The translations under genes and the position numbers were made by a program. Of a stretch of DNA of 64,000 nt, positions 36,172 to 45,319 are shown piece after piece. The first letter of the stretch is position 1. Each line of letters starts with the position of its first letter. The notes beneath the pieces are model-generated. The model did no database searches. It saw only the letters and a program-made list of their open reading frames with translations, and was not told where the DNA came from. This DNA is from Candidatus Hydrogenedentota bacterium (lineage in GTDB: Bacteria > Hydrogenedentota > Hydrogenedentia > Hydrogenedentales > SLHB01). Where the stretch lies: NCBI GenBank assembly GCA_016215105.1, contig JACRLJ010000106.1:29923-93922 (forward strand), read 5' to 3'.

Positions 36172-37776
36172 TCACTGCAACTCGATCGCGCCCAGATACG
36201 CCGCCTCGAACTTCCAGTCATTCGCTACGTCCTCAATCCTCACCGTGATCGTCCGGCCTGCGTACTCGGCCAGGTCCAACACGACCTGCTTCCATTCGCC
36301 CTTTGTATCGACTATCTGGTCGGCCACTACGTCCTCGTTGACGAGTGCCTTGAACCGGAAATCCCCCCGTTCGTCCGACGCCACGTCAATCGTCATCTTC
36401 GGCGCCGCCCCCTGCGGAACCTGGTATTCCGCGCTAATCGCGGCCGCTTTTTCCCGGCTGACCGGATGCAACACCAGCACATTTTTCTTGCCGTGATACT
36501 CCGACCGCACCCCTGGGTCCATCTCCGTGCCGCACGCAATCTCCTTCCATTTTGGATTCCACACCGCAATCTCTACCGGCGATATCGCGACCCCGATCGC
36601 CGCTTTCTTGTCCGCGATGCTCCACTGCTCCAATTTTTCCAGCGCCTTCGGTTCCTGCCGCGCAAACACATACGCGTCCGCCTTCACTTCCCCACCGGCG
36701 CGTTTCACGATCTGCTCGGTAACGCGTTCGCACGCAGGAATAAGCGTCTCGAAGGAATAGCTCGTATACGAGAACCTCTTGTCCTTGATCGCCGCGATGC
36801 CGCCTGTCAGCCCCGCGTCCAGCGCCTTGAAGCCCTTCATACACCCCAGCACCCCGGCCGCGTTCGACGGATTGCAGTCCGCATCCTGCCCGCAACGCAC
36901 CGCGTACTCCATCGTCTTCCGCACGTCGCCTTCCCCGTACAGCAGCCCCATCACGACATACGCGCCGTTCAGTTTCGCGTCAATGTTGAACGGATTCCCC
37001 GGCGAACAGTCCACGTCGTCCTGCCACTTGGCCTCAATCTTCTTCCACACTGCGAGCCAATCCTTCGGACTCTCGCTGTGCCATTGGATCACGTCGCTGA
37101 TGCACTGATGATACGTAGACTCCTTCGGAATGCACCCCAGCCCCGCGCGCACAACCTTCTCCACGTCCTTGTCTTCAAAATAAGCCGCGGAGTACATCCC
37201 GGAGATGAACATCCCGCCGTACACGCCGTCACCGTAGTTCATGATATGGCCGAACACGTCGCACAGACGGTTCGACTCCTGCGGAAGGCCCGGACACAGG
37301 ATGCCGAACAAATCCGCTTCGATCTGGAAGTCGATGTCGTCCGCATGCCGGTTATTCTTCGGATTGCCGGAGTCCGGGGGCATAATCCCGTGCCGGACAT
37401 TCTCGCGTCCGGCCTTGTTAGCGTGCCACAGTTCATACTGCGACGCCCCAAACGCTTTTCCCGCCTGCTCGAAGCTGATACCCAGTCCGTAATCCTCCAA
37501 GGCTTTCAGAAAGGTCATCTCGACGTAGCAGTCGTCCTGATCGAGCGCACCCGCCACGCGCTCCGGCGTCCACTCCTGAATTGGACCCGTGATCGGTTTT
37601 CCACAGGACTGAAACTCATAGGGCGCGCCATAACACACGCCAATCATCTGCCCCGCCCAGGCGCCTTTGAGCTTGTCGAGAAAGACGTCCTTACTCAGGG
37701 TCACCGGCTCGGCGAAGACCGTGACGGTCAGAAGGCTGGTGAGAGTCAACATCGCGTAGATTCTGGTTTGCTTCAT
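36172..37776 (-). CDS. Exported ADP-ribosylglycohydrolase-family protein
   Basis: A 534-residue protein with a signal peptide (residues 1-22, cleavage after VFA). The ADP-ribosylglycohydrolase fold is clear: KLKGAWAGQMIGVCYGAPYE at 35-54, metal-binding DQDDCYVEM from D79, and the second metal motif GQDADCNPSNAAGVLG. A C-terminal beta-sandwich (about 430-534) may bind sugar. Several relatives of this family in planctomycete-like bacteria lie in glycan loci, and their substrate is probably not ADP-ribose. It is the last gene of a minus-strand run starting at 40855 (gaps of 30, 16 and 51 nt). Confidence 0.88.
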   Translation of the reverse strand: MKQTRIYAMLTLTSLLTVTVFAEPVTLSKDVFLDKLKGAWAGQMIGVCYGAPYEFQSCGKPITGPIQEWTPERVAGALDQDDCYVEMTFLKALEDYGLGISFEQAGKAFGASQYELWHANKAGRENVRHGIMPPDSGNPKNNRHADDIDFQIEADLFGILCPGLPQESNRLCDVFGHIMNYGDGVYGGMFISGMYSAAYFEDKDVEKVVRAGLGCIPKESTYHQCISDVIQWHSESPKDWLAVWKKIEAKWQDDVDCSPGNPFNIDAKLNGAYVVMGLLYGEGDVRKTMEYAVRCGQDADCNPSNAAGVLGCMKGFKALDAGLTGGIAAIKDKRFSYTSYSFETLIPACERVTEQIVKRAGGEVKADAYVFARQEPKALEKLEQWSIADKKAAIGVAISPVEIAVWNPKWKEIACGTEMDPGVRSEYHGKKNVLVLHPVSREKAAAISAEYQVPQGAAPKMTIDVASDERGDFRFKALVNEDVVADQIVDTKGEWKQVVLDLAEYAGRTITVRIEDVANDWKFEAAYLGAIELQ

Positions 37777-37827
37777 AGAGTCCTCTTCCTCTGGGCTACC
37801 GATTTGGATGATTTGAAACCCGGGATA

Positions 37828-38373
37828 CTAGTTCACAACCACACCCACGAACTCGACGCGGCGATTAAGCTTACGGTTTTGCGGGGATGTGTTCGGCAGA
37901 CACGGCGCAGTCATGCCTCTGCTGCTGCTCTTAATTCGACCCGCATCAATCCCATTCTCCACCATGTACCTTCTTACCGCGTCCGCTCGGCGCTGCCCAA
38001 GAGCCATGTTGTACTCTGGCGGGCCAATGTCACAGGTGTGTCCGTAGAGCTCCATCAAGTCTTTCGGGTACTTTTTCAATTCAGCAATTGCCTTGTCGAT
38101 TTCCGCTTTGCCCTCTGGCGTCAGCGCTGCCTTGTCAAAGTTGAACAACACGTTATTGTAAAGCACCACCTCATATGATGCCGCTAACCGCTGCTCGACG
38201 GGTAGCGACGCCGGCGCAAACGCCCGCACTTCTTCTTTCGATTCTTCTTGTTGGGTGCTGCTCGATTCCCGTGTGCTGGGACGAACTTCCTCACTGACGC
38301 TGGCTAGTGGTTCAGCAGAGGCCGTTACTACCAGAGCGCCAGCCATGACCATTAAGAAAGCGAATTCTTTCAT
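37828..38373 (-). CDS. OmpA-family peptidoglycan-associated protein
   Basis: A 181-residue protein with signal peptide (MKEFAFLMVMAGALVV, cleavage near TASA), a Ser/Glu-rich linker, and a C-terminal OmpA-like domain: NVLFNFDKAALTPEGKAEID, ELYGHTCDIG and NMALGQRRADAVRRYMVENG, then NRKLNRRVEFV. Such domains bind diaminopimelate peptidoglycan and tether outer-membrane or periplasmic proteins. No beta barrel or lipobox is present, so it may be a free periplasmic form. The ATG at 38373 gives the best signal peptide. It lies 16 nt downstream of the UroD-like gene. Confidence 0.88.
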   Translation of the reverse strand: MKEFAFLMVMAGALVVTASAEPLASVSEEVRPSTRESSSTQQEESKEEVRAFAPASLPVEQRLAASYEVVLYNNVLFNFDKAALTPEGKAEIDKAIAELKKYPKDLMELYGHTCDIGPPEYNMALGQRRADAVRRYMVENGIDAGRIKSSSRGMTAPCLPNTSPQNRKLNRRVEFVGVVVN

Positions 38374-38389
38374 CTTGGCGTGATTTCCT

Positions 38390-39496
38390 CTAGCGCGCGG
38401 CCGCGCCACAGGCCAATGACTCGTCCACCATGGTCAGATAATTCTTCACCGGCACGTAGCTTGGCACGGAGTTCCCCGAGCCAATGGCGTACCTACCGCG
38501 AGGGCCACAGGTCTCGATAAGGAGGCGCGTGTGCTTGCGCACTTCTTCAGGAGTTCCGCCGGACAATATGTTGATGTCGATCCCGCCCAGCACGCCAATC
38601 CGCTTACCATATCGCGCGTGAAACTCCTGCACGGGGATAATCGCATCTTCATAGGAATGCTTGGCGTCAATCTTCACGTCGTCAATCAAGTCTTCCACGA
38701 TCGTGGACAAGTTGCCGCAGGAATGCAGGAAATACGGCAGACCGTGCTCGTGCGCCAGCGCCGCCGATTTCTTGTGCCACGGCAGCACGTAGGTTCGCAT
38801 TTCGTCGGGCCCGATCAGCGTGCCCGTACGGAATCCCATGTCGTCGCCCTGAAACAACGCCACCAGACGGTCCAGGCCCAGCAGGCGCTTGTGATAGGCA
38901 TGCAGCGACTCGCCGACCTTGTCCGCCACCGCCCGCACCAGGTCCGGTTGCTCGCAGATCGCCAAGCACAGCCCCTCGATCGACATGATGGACGACAAGT
39001 GCTCGAAGTAGCCCCCGCCGTGACACGATATCAGCCCCATACCCTCCGGCAAGTGACTATTCACATACTCCATGATGAAGAAGTCCACGTCACTCGGCGT
39101 AGGCCATTCGTACTTCTCGAAGTCCTCCCACGTTTGGATCGCGCCCTCGTGTTGATTGACCCACGACCGCTGCTTGTCAGATCCCGGCGCGGCGTCCGCG
39201 ATGACGTTCCGGTTCTCCTGAAACGGATAGCCTATCTCGAGCCGAACGCAGTCGTACCCCATCTGATGCCAAAACGCAATGAAGTTATCGAGGTATGCGG
39301 TCAGCGACGCGCGATCCGTTGGCGTAACCCATTCCCGTCCCAACACGTCAGTCACCACTGGCCGCAACACGACTTCGTCTACAATATACTCGACCAGAGG
39401 CACGCGGCTGCTCCGCGAGCGGCCCATCACAATGTCAATGAACTCCGCCGCATTCGGCCTCGGGTCCTTGACAGGCACGTGCTTGAACTCGGCCAT
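38390..39496 (-). CDS. Uroporphyrinogen decarboxylase-family protein (UroD/MtaA/CmuA-like)
   Basis: A 368-residue TIM-barrel protein. Motifs include MGLISCHGGGYFEHLS, LPYFLHSCGNLSTIV and GVLGGIDINILSGGTPEEV. These fit the MtaA/CmuA side of the family, whose members are cobalamin- or corrinoid-dependent methyltransferases or have unknown sugar-locus roles; true heme-pathway UroD motifs are not seen. The ATG at 39496 is preferred because a GGAGAG site stands five bases before it. It is in the minus-strand run with the OmpA and ADP-ribosylglycohydrolase genes. Confidence 0.86.
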   Translation of the reverse strand: MAEFKHVPVKDPRPNAAEFIDIVMGRSRSSRVPLVEYIVDEVVLRPVVTDVLGREWVTPTDRASLTAYLDNFIAFWHQMGYDCVRLEIGYPFQENRNVIADAAPGSDKQRSWVNQHEGAIQTWEDFEKYEWPTPSDVDFFIMEYVNSHLPEGMGLISCHGGGYFEHLSSIMSIEGLCLAICEQPDLVRAVADKVGESLHAYHKRLLGLDRLVALFQGDDMGFRTGTLIGPDEMRTYVLPWHKKSAALAHEHGLPYFLHSCGNLSTIVEDLIDDVKIDAKHSYEDAIIPVQEFHARYGKRIGVLGGIDINILSGGTPEEVRKHTRLLIETCGPRGRYAIGSGNSVPSYVPVKNYLTMVDESLACGAAAR

Positions 39497-39526
39497 CATC
39501 TCTCTCCGCAAAGAACCAGCGCCCGG

Positions 39527-40855
39527 TTAACTCAGGCCAATGCCGAGTTCATCCAATGCTTCCCGCTTCAGCGGATGGCGCTCGGGATACTTCTTGTCTT
39601 CCACGCAGCGTCGGTACTGCACCAGCCACGCCCGCGCAACGTCTTTTCCAACAGCGCGCGACAACCCCTCGAAGAACGTCTCCGGATACTCCGGCGCCAG
39701 CCGGAATGGACGCCCCGCCCATTCCCACCGCGCCGCCACGATCTGATCGATCAATTTGGGAGGAGTGACGTTGCGCAGCAGATTCCGGCACGCGATCACC
39801 TTGAGCTTCAGCGGACCCTGACCGGGCTTCGTCACCACGAAGTCGCCCGAAGCAATCTGCGGCATTTCCATGCACGTGCGCTTCGCCGGATCGTACGAGC
39901 GCGCCACGATCTCCACCATCTGCCCCTTCAGTTCTTCCGTTTGCGCAATCGAAAGGCTCTGCGGATTCACTACGTTGATGTAGAACTGGTGATTCTTGCC
40001 CACGCCCAATTCGTGGTACGTGCCCTGCCACTGCGTCAAGTACGCGTAAACTTCCCGGCCTTTCCCCTCGCGCTGCAGGCGATCCGGCAGAAAGATCGTC
40101 CCGCCCTGATACGGTGTCACGATGAATTCAGGCGCGCGGGCATGCAGCAATTTCAGGTTCGAATGCTCGATTCCCGCCAGTTTGCTGAATTCCCCTTCCT
40201 TCTTCGCCACCACGAACCCGAGCACCGCCTGCTTGCGCTTGTCGTTTGTCGCGCGCAGCCGAAAGATCAGTTGGAACTGTCCTTCTTGAAACAACTCAAA
40301 CGCCAGCGACACCACCGGCGATGGCCCCAGCGCCCGCTGCACGCTCGCCACGATGAACTTGTCACCGCCCCGCTCGATCATGCGCTCCGTCGCGTTCGCC
40401 AGCGTCTCCAATTGGAAGAACCGCTTGATCTCCTTACCCCAAAAGTCAAACATCGGACGAAATCCCAGCCACTGCACCCGCACGGCCGCAGCGCCCGCCG
40501 GTCGAATGGGGAGACGCACATTCGGACGCCCTTTGGACCGCGAACTGGGCCGGGCTACGGGAGTCGTTGCGGCGTGTTCGGCGGACTGGTCATCAACGCG
40601 TTCACGCGTTGGCCCCTTGTAACGCGCGACGGGCCGCTCACCGGAACGTTTGAGATAGCGCTTCTCTGTGCGCGCTTTAGCATGGGTAGTAGGCTGTTCC
40701 TCGGGCCGGGCGTCTTCGCGCGGACTGCGATATTCCTCGGATCGTTTCCTGGATGGTTTGCCTGCGCGCGGCGCAGATCGCCCTTCGGAACGCCCGAAGG
40801 AACGCTCGCCAGGCTTTCCTGAAGTCTTGGACCGAACACGACGGGGCAGAGGCAT
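39527..40855 (-). CDS. Basic-tailed protein of unknown function
   Basis: A 442-residue protein starting at the ATG at 40855, with AGGAG upstream. Residues 1-125 are low-complexity and very rich in Arg, Lys, Ser, Glu and Pro, likely disordered and able to bind nucleic acid. The globular remainder has motifs such as ERGGDKFIVASVQRALGP, FVVAKKEGEFSKLAGIEHSN and PEYPETFFEGLSR, with no family I can name. It is the first gene of the minus-strand run. The start shares an 87-nt region with the divergent redoxin-sialidase gene. Confidence 0.62.
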   Translation of the reverse strand: MPLPRRVRSKTSGKPGERSFGRSEGRSAPRAGKPSRKRSEEYRSPREDARPEEQPTTHAKARTEKRYLKRSGERPVARYKGPTRERVDDQSAEHAATTPVARPSSRSKGRPNVRLPIRPAGAAAVRVQWLGFRPMFDFWGKEIKRFFQLETLANATERMIERGGDKFIVASVQRALGPSPVVSLAFELFQEGQFQLIFRLRATNDKRKQAVLGFVVAKKEGEFSKLAGIEHSNLKLLHARAPEFIVTPYQGGTIFLPDRLQREGKGREVYAYLTQWQGTYHELGVGKNHQFYINVVNPQSLSIAQTEELKGQMVEIVARSYDPAKRTCMEMPQIASGDFVVTKPGQGPLKLKVIACRNLLRNVTPPKLIDQIVAARWEWAGRPFRLAPEYPETFFEGLSRAVGKDVARAWLVQYRRCVEDKKYPERHPLKREALDELGIGLS

Positions 40856-40942
40856 GGAGAACTCCTGGTAGGTTGAATCACTGTTGACGATGTAGTATAC
40901 GGCATCATGACCTTGCGTTGCACCGTCGAAAGGTATCTCGAA

Positions 40943-42499
40943 ATGAACATATGCCGTGTACTCATCAGTGTGGCCTCGCTGACCTTCGCAGCCCTCGCCC
41001 TCGATCTCCGGGAGAAGGCCGGCCCTATCCGTATCGAGTCTCTCGACGGCCGCGCCATGACGATCGAGAACTTCGGTGAACGCGCCGGAACAGCTATCCT
41101 GTTTCTGTCGTCGCGCTCTCAGGCCATCGACGCGGCGGCGGACGACATCAATCGCATCCATCAAATGTTCCGACTCAAGGACGTGCTCTTCGTGGGCGTC
41201 TGTTCAAGTCCTGACGTAACCGGAGAGGAACTGCGGATTTACGCTCAAGAGCGCGGAATGGTCTTCCCCATCTACCGCGACCCCTCCGGCGCTGTCGCGC
41301 AGTCGTTCAAGGCAACGGTGCTTCCCGAAGTATTTCTGCTTGATCGGCAGGGCGTTATCCTGTACAAGGGCGCGCTCCTCCCCGACAACGGGAAAGGCGG
41401 TGTTGAGGCCGCTATTACGGATCTCCTCGCGAATCGTCCCGTAGCCGTTACAAACACGACCGCGCACGGCGACGCCCTCTCTGAAAAACGCCCCTCCCAC
41501 AACGTCGAAGACCCCTACGCCACACCGTGGTTCGCCTCCGAACTGCTCTTCGAGAAAATACCTGGCGCGCCTGCCCACCATTGCTCGACGCTCGCCCAGG
41601 CGGCCAACGGCGACCTCCTCTGCGTGTGGTACGGCGGCAGTTACGAATCCGCCGACGACCAGGCTCTCTTCATCTCCCGCCGGAAAGTCGGCCAACGCGT
41701 TTGGTCCGACCCTGCGGTACTCCTGAGCAACCCTGGACAGCCCCCCGGAAACGCCCTCATTTTCAATGATGGGCACGACCGGTTGTGGGTGGTGTGGGGA
41801 CGCATGGAAAGCACTCGCCCCCTGCGCCGTGGGTCCGGCTGGGGGCAATGCCGCCTCTTCACGCGGATCTCCAATGACAACGGACTCACCTGGAGCGCCG
41901 ACAAAGAGTGGCCGGACTCTTTCGGTCAATTGCCACGAAACGCTCCCGTCACGCTCGCCACCGGGGAATTGTTGCTACCCTTGAGTGGGCATATCGGTGA
42001 CAAATCCGGCGCATTCTTCATGATCACGAAGGACTACGGCGCCACGTGGCAACGTTCAAACGTAATCCCCAATGGCAGCCAACCCACCGTCGCCCAACGT
42101 GACGACGGATCGCTGCTCACGCTCATGCGCCACGAACCTCGGCTGTTGTCCAGTGAATCGAACGACGGCGGGCGCACCTGGAGTCCACCCGCCGCCACGG
42201 ATATCAAGAATCCCGACGCCGGTATCGCGTTGCGCCGGCTTTTCAACGGGCATTTCGTACTCGTGTTCAATGACACCGACGCAGGGCGAACACCGCTGAG
42301 TATCATGCGCTCGACCGACGGTGGGAAATCTTGGGAATCCCCGCTCAAACTAGAGGACAACCCCGGCGAGTATTCCTATCCTTGTGTCATCCAAACCACC
42401 GATGGCCGCATCCAGATCAGCTATACTTTCCGCCGCTATTCCATCAAGCATGTCGAACTCGACGAGGACTGGATAACCCAAACCAAACGCCCGAATTAA
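40943..42499 (+). CDS. Redoxin-like domain fused to sialidase/BNR domain
   Basis: A 518-residue protein with a signal-like N-terminus (MNICRVLISVASLTFAAL). Residues about 25-155 are an AhpC/TSA or thioredoxin-like fold (TVLPEVFLLDRQGVILYKG), but at the site of the CxxC the sequence reads FLSSRSQ, so it is redox-inactive. From about 185 comes a six-bladed propeller of sialidase type, with the Asp boxes SNDNGLTWS, TKDYGATWQ, SNDGGRTWS and STDGGKSWE. It would bind or cleave sialic-acid-type sugars outside the cell. AAAGGT precedes the ATG at 40943. First gene of the plus-strand run. Confidence 0.84.
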   Translation: MNICRVLISVASLTFAALALDLREKAGPIRIESLDGRAMTIENFGERAGTAILFLSSRSQAIDAAADDINRIHQMFRLKDVLFVGVCSSPDVTGEELRIYAQERGMVFPIYRDPSGAVAQSFKATVLPEVFLLDRQGVILYKGALLPDNGKGGVEAAITDLLANRPVAVTNTTAHGDALSEKRPSHNVEDPYATPWFASELLFEKIPGAPAHHCSTLAQAANGDLLCVWYGGSYESADDQALFISRRKVGQRVWSDPAVLLSNPGQPPGNALIFNDGHDRLWVVWGRMESTRPLRRGSGWGQCRLFTRISNDNGLTWSADKEWPDSFGQLPRNAPVTLATGELLLPLSGHIGDKSGAFFMITKDYGATWQRSNVIPNGSQPTVAQRDDGSLLTLMRHEPRLLSSESNDGGRTWSPPAATDIKNPDAGIALRRLFNGHFVLVFNDTDAGRTPLSIMRSTDGGKSWESPLKLEDNPGEYSYPCVIQTTDGRIQISYTFRRYSIKHVELDEDWITQTKRPN

Positions 42500-42625
42500 C
42501 CGCAAACGCAACTGCCGATTCCTCATCATCGCAGACCGCACAGAATGTGACTTCCTTGACCCCATTGTCTCCCCAAGCGTAGACTTCGGCAATTACCTTG
42601 GCTCAACGTATTGGGGAAGTATGTC

Positions 42626-45271
42626 ATGAAGGCCTATTACTGCGTCGGCACCCATTGGGACCGGGAATGGTACGAACCGTTCCAGGAATACCGGATGTGG
42701 CTTGTCGAGTTGATCGACGAATTGATGGATTTGATGGAGCGCGATCCGGAATACCGATGCTTCCATCTCGACGGCCAGGCGGTCGTTATCGAGGATTATC
42801 TCGACATCCGCCCCGAGCGAAAGGAACGCTTCGTCAAGCTGCTCCGGGATGGCCGCTTCGTCGCCGGTCCGTGGTACGATTTGCCGGACGAGTGGCTCAT
42901 ATCGGGCGAGAGCTACATCCGCAATCTCATGAAAGGCATGCGCACGTGCAGGGAACTCGGCGTCGAGCCCATGAACTACGCCTATACCCCTGACCAATTT
43001 GGCCATATCGCCGCGCTGCCCATGATTATGACCGGCTTCGGGCTAAAGACCGGCATTGTCTGGCGCGGCACTCAGGATGAAAACTATCCGGCCCATTTCA
43101 TCTGGGTCGGCCCCGACGGTAGCCGCATGGTCACCCACAAGCTTCTGGACCGCGGAAGCTACGGTCCTTTCGACTTCCTCGCCCGCACCCCAATGAAGAA
43201 GGAAGCCTTCTCCGACGAGAGCTTCAAGAAACACTTCGATCCCTATTTCGACGCCGAAAAATCGCGCAGCGGCGCACCGCTCGTGCTTATGCTCGACGCC
43301 ATTGACCATCAACGGCCCGACCACGAAATGCCCCACCTCTTCAACGAACTGAAGGAGCGCTACCCCAGTATCGAGTTCACTTGGGGCTCCCTGGGTGACT
43401 ACGGCGCCGAACTCATGAAGCACGCCGCGAACCTCCCGGAGCGCAGCGGCGAACTGCGCGAACCAGCCCGCGACATGCACCGCGTCGGCCAATACCTCAT
43501 CGTCCACACCATTTCCGCGCGCTATCCCATCAAGAGGCGCAACGGCCAGTGCCAGGCTTTGCTGGAGAAATGGGCCGAGCCCTACGCGCTTTTCCAGCAA
43601 CTCGCGGGCGGCGCCCCTATCGTCCGCTATCTCGACAAGGCCTGGGAGTACCTGCTCAAGAACCACCCACACGATTCCATCTGCGGGTGCAGCATTGACC
43701 AGGTACATAAGGATATGCACTACCGCTTTGACCAGTGCGCACTTATCGCGGATGGCGTTATTCGCCGCGCCATCGCCTCCGTCGGCAAGGCCACAGACAG
43801 TCTCGAACACCAGCGCAATCTCGTCCTCCACAATCCGTTGCCGTTCCGGCGAACCGGCCTCGTTGAGCTCGATGTCCCCATCCCCAACGATTGGCCGCGC
43901 GCCTACATCGACGGGCTTTGCTCCGCCGAGCGCATCCATAAGTTTGCGCTCAAGCGGAAGAACGGCGCCGTCGTGCCGTTCCAAATAGCGGGTGTCTCGC
44001 GCGCACAGGATTACAGACGCCTGGATGCGGACGGACGCCGCAGAGGCTACGCGCCGGACGTCTACCACCTTACGATTGATTTAGATCTGCCACCGGCTGG
44101 ATACACGGGCCTTCACGTCGAGCCTACCGACGACGCCGTGCGCAACTTCGGCAGCTTGATGACCGGACGTCTTTCCGCCTCGAACGGCGCATTCACGTTT
44201 CACCTGAACTCCGACGGCACAGGGCGTCTCGAACACCCCGCGTCCGGTCGCGCCTTCGACAAGCTTTTCATCTACGAGGACTCCGGCGACGCCGGTGACG
44301 GCTGGACGCGCGGGCAACTGCTCAACGATATCATCTTCCGGAGCCCCGGCAGCCGAGTCACCACCGCCATAGACGAAGACGGGCCGCTCCGCACCGTCTT
44401 TCGCGTCGAGCGCGAGTTTTCGCTGCCCCGCATGCAGGACCGCAGTACTCATTGGCGCTCCGAGGATCGAACCACGCTGCGCGTAACCGATCTTATCTAC
44501 GTCGAGAAAGACTCACCCTGTCTACGCGTCCGCACGTCGCTCACAAACACCTGCATGGACCACCGGTTCCGCGTGATGTTTCCCACGGACATCGCCACGG
44601 AGCATTCCTTCGCGGAAACGCCCTTCGCCATTGTTCAGCGGCCCATCCGTATCCCAGCGGATACGGGCGCTTGGCATGAGCGCGTTAACCCCGAAACGCC
44701 GTTCACCACCTTCTGTGGAGTTCACGACGCGGCCGGCGGCCTGGCGCTGCTTGCGCCCTTTGGTCCCCACGAGTACGAGGTTACGCAGACCCCTGACCGT
44801 TCCATTGCGTTGACCTTGTTTCGCTCGACCTACCGGACCGTCATGACCGCGGGTGAACCGGGCGGCCAACTCCTTGAAGACATGACCTTTGAATACCAGC
44901 TCTATCCGTTCGCGGGCGCGTTCGACGCCGTTGGCGCCGCGCGCCTTGTAGCACAAGCCCAAACCACGGTGCGCAGCCACTTCGCAGCTGAATTGCCCGA
45001 TGACAATTCATTCGTTCAACTCACGGAGGGCCGCGCCATCGTCTCCGCGCTGAAACTCGCGGCGGACGGTCAAGGCGGAGTGATCCGCCTCTGGAATCCC
45101 TGCGCCGCCGAGGTCCATGACACCGTGAGCATCGCCAGAAAACTATCCGCGGCATTCCGCTGTAATCTCAATGAGGACACGGTCGAACCCGCTCCACTCG
45201 ACGCGAACGGGGCCATTCCGGTGCGTGTTCCGTCCCATGGTTTGTTGACCGTGCGTTTCCTGTGGCAGTGA
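42626..45271 (+). CDS. Alpha-mannosidase, GH38
   Basis: An 881-residue GH38 enzyme of normal length. The metal-binding HWDREWY begins at H10, and the catalytic nucleophile would be D123 in TPDQFGHIA. The helix LKNHPHDSICGCSIDQVHKD is the family's metal-binding stretch, and beta-sandwich domains follow. It hydrolyses alpha-mannosides. The ATG at 42626 is chosen for the GGGGAAG site six bases before it. No signal peptide is visible, so it is cytoplasmic, degrading imported oligosaccharides. It lies 126 nt after the redoxin-sialidase gene and 48 nt before the next, in one run. Confidence 0.93.
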   Translation: MKAYYCVGTHWDREWYEPFQEYRMWLVELIDELMDLMERDPEYRCFHLDGQAVVIEDYLDIRPERKERFVKLLRDGRFVAGPWYDLPDEWLISGESYIRNLMKGMRTCRELGVEPMNYAYTPDQFGHIAALPMIMTGFGLKTGIVWRGTQDENYPAHFIWVGPDGSRMVTHKLLDRGSYGPFDFLARTPMKKEAFSDESFKKHFDPYFDAEKSRSGAPLVLMLDAIDHQRPDHEMPHLFNELKERYPSIEFTWGSLGDYGAELMKHAANLPERSGELREPARDMHRVGQYLIVHTISARYPIKRRNGQCQALLEKWAEPYALFQQLAGGAPIVRYLDKAWEYLLKNHPHDSICGCSIDQVHKDMHYRFDQCALIADGVIRRAIASVGKATDSLEHQRNLVLHNPLPFRRTGLVELDVPIPNDWPRAYIDGLCSAERIHKFALKRKNGAVVPFQIAGVSRAQDYRRLDADGRRRGYAPDVYHLTIDLDLPPAGYTGLHVEPTDDAVRNFGSLMTGRLSASNGAFTFHLNSDGTGRLEHPASGRAFDKLFIYEDSGDAGDGWTRGQLLNDIIFRSPGSRVTTAIDEDGPLRTVFRVEREFSLPRMQDRSTHWRSEDRTTLRVTDLIYVEKDSPCLRVRTSLTNTCMDHRFRVMFPTDIATEHSFAETPFAIVQRPIRIPADTGAWHERVNPETPFTTFCGVHDAAGGLALLAPFGPHEYEVTQTPDRSIALTLFRSTYRTVMTAGEPGGQLLEDMTFEYQLYPFAGAFDAVGAARLVAQAQTTVRSHFAAELPDDNSFVQLTEGRAIVSALKLAADGQGGVIRLWNPCAAEVHDTVSIARKLSAAFRCNLNEDTVEPAPLDANGAIPVRVPSHGLLTVRFLWQ

Positions 45272-45319
45272 GCCGCGGTTCCCATCCGACACCAAGTCCC
45301 ACACGATAAGGGAAGCTGA

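Noticed and set aside
36046..38178. 710-codon open frame on the plus strand
   Set aside because: It lies antisense to the ADP-ribosylglycohydrolase and OmpA genes, whose frames carry clear family motifs; GC-rich codon use keeps the opposite frame open.
38531..40822. 763-codon open frame on the plus strand
   Set aside because: Antisense to the UroD-like and unknown genes; His/Arg-rich composition without motifs or ribosome site.
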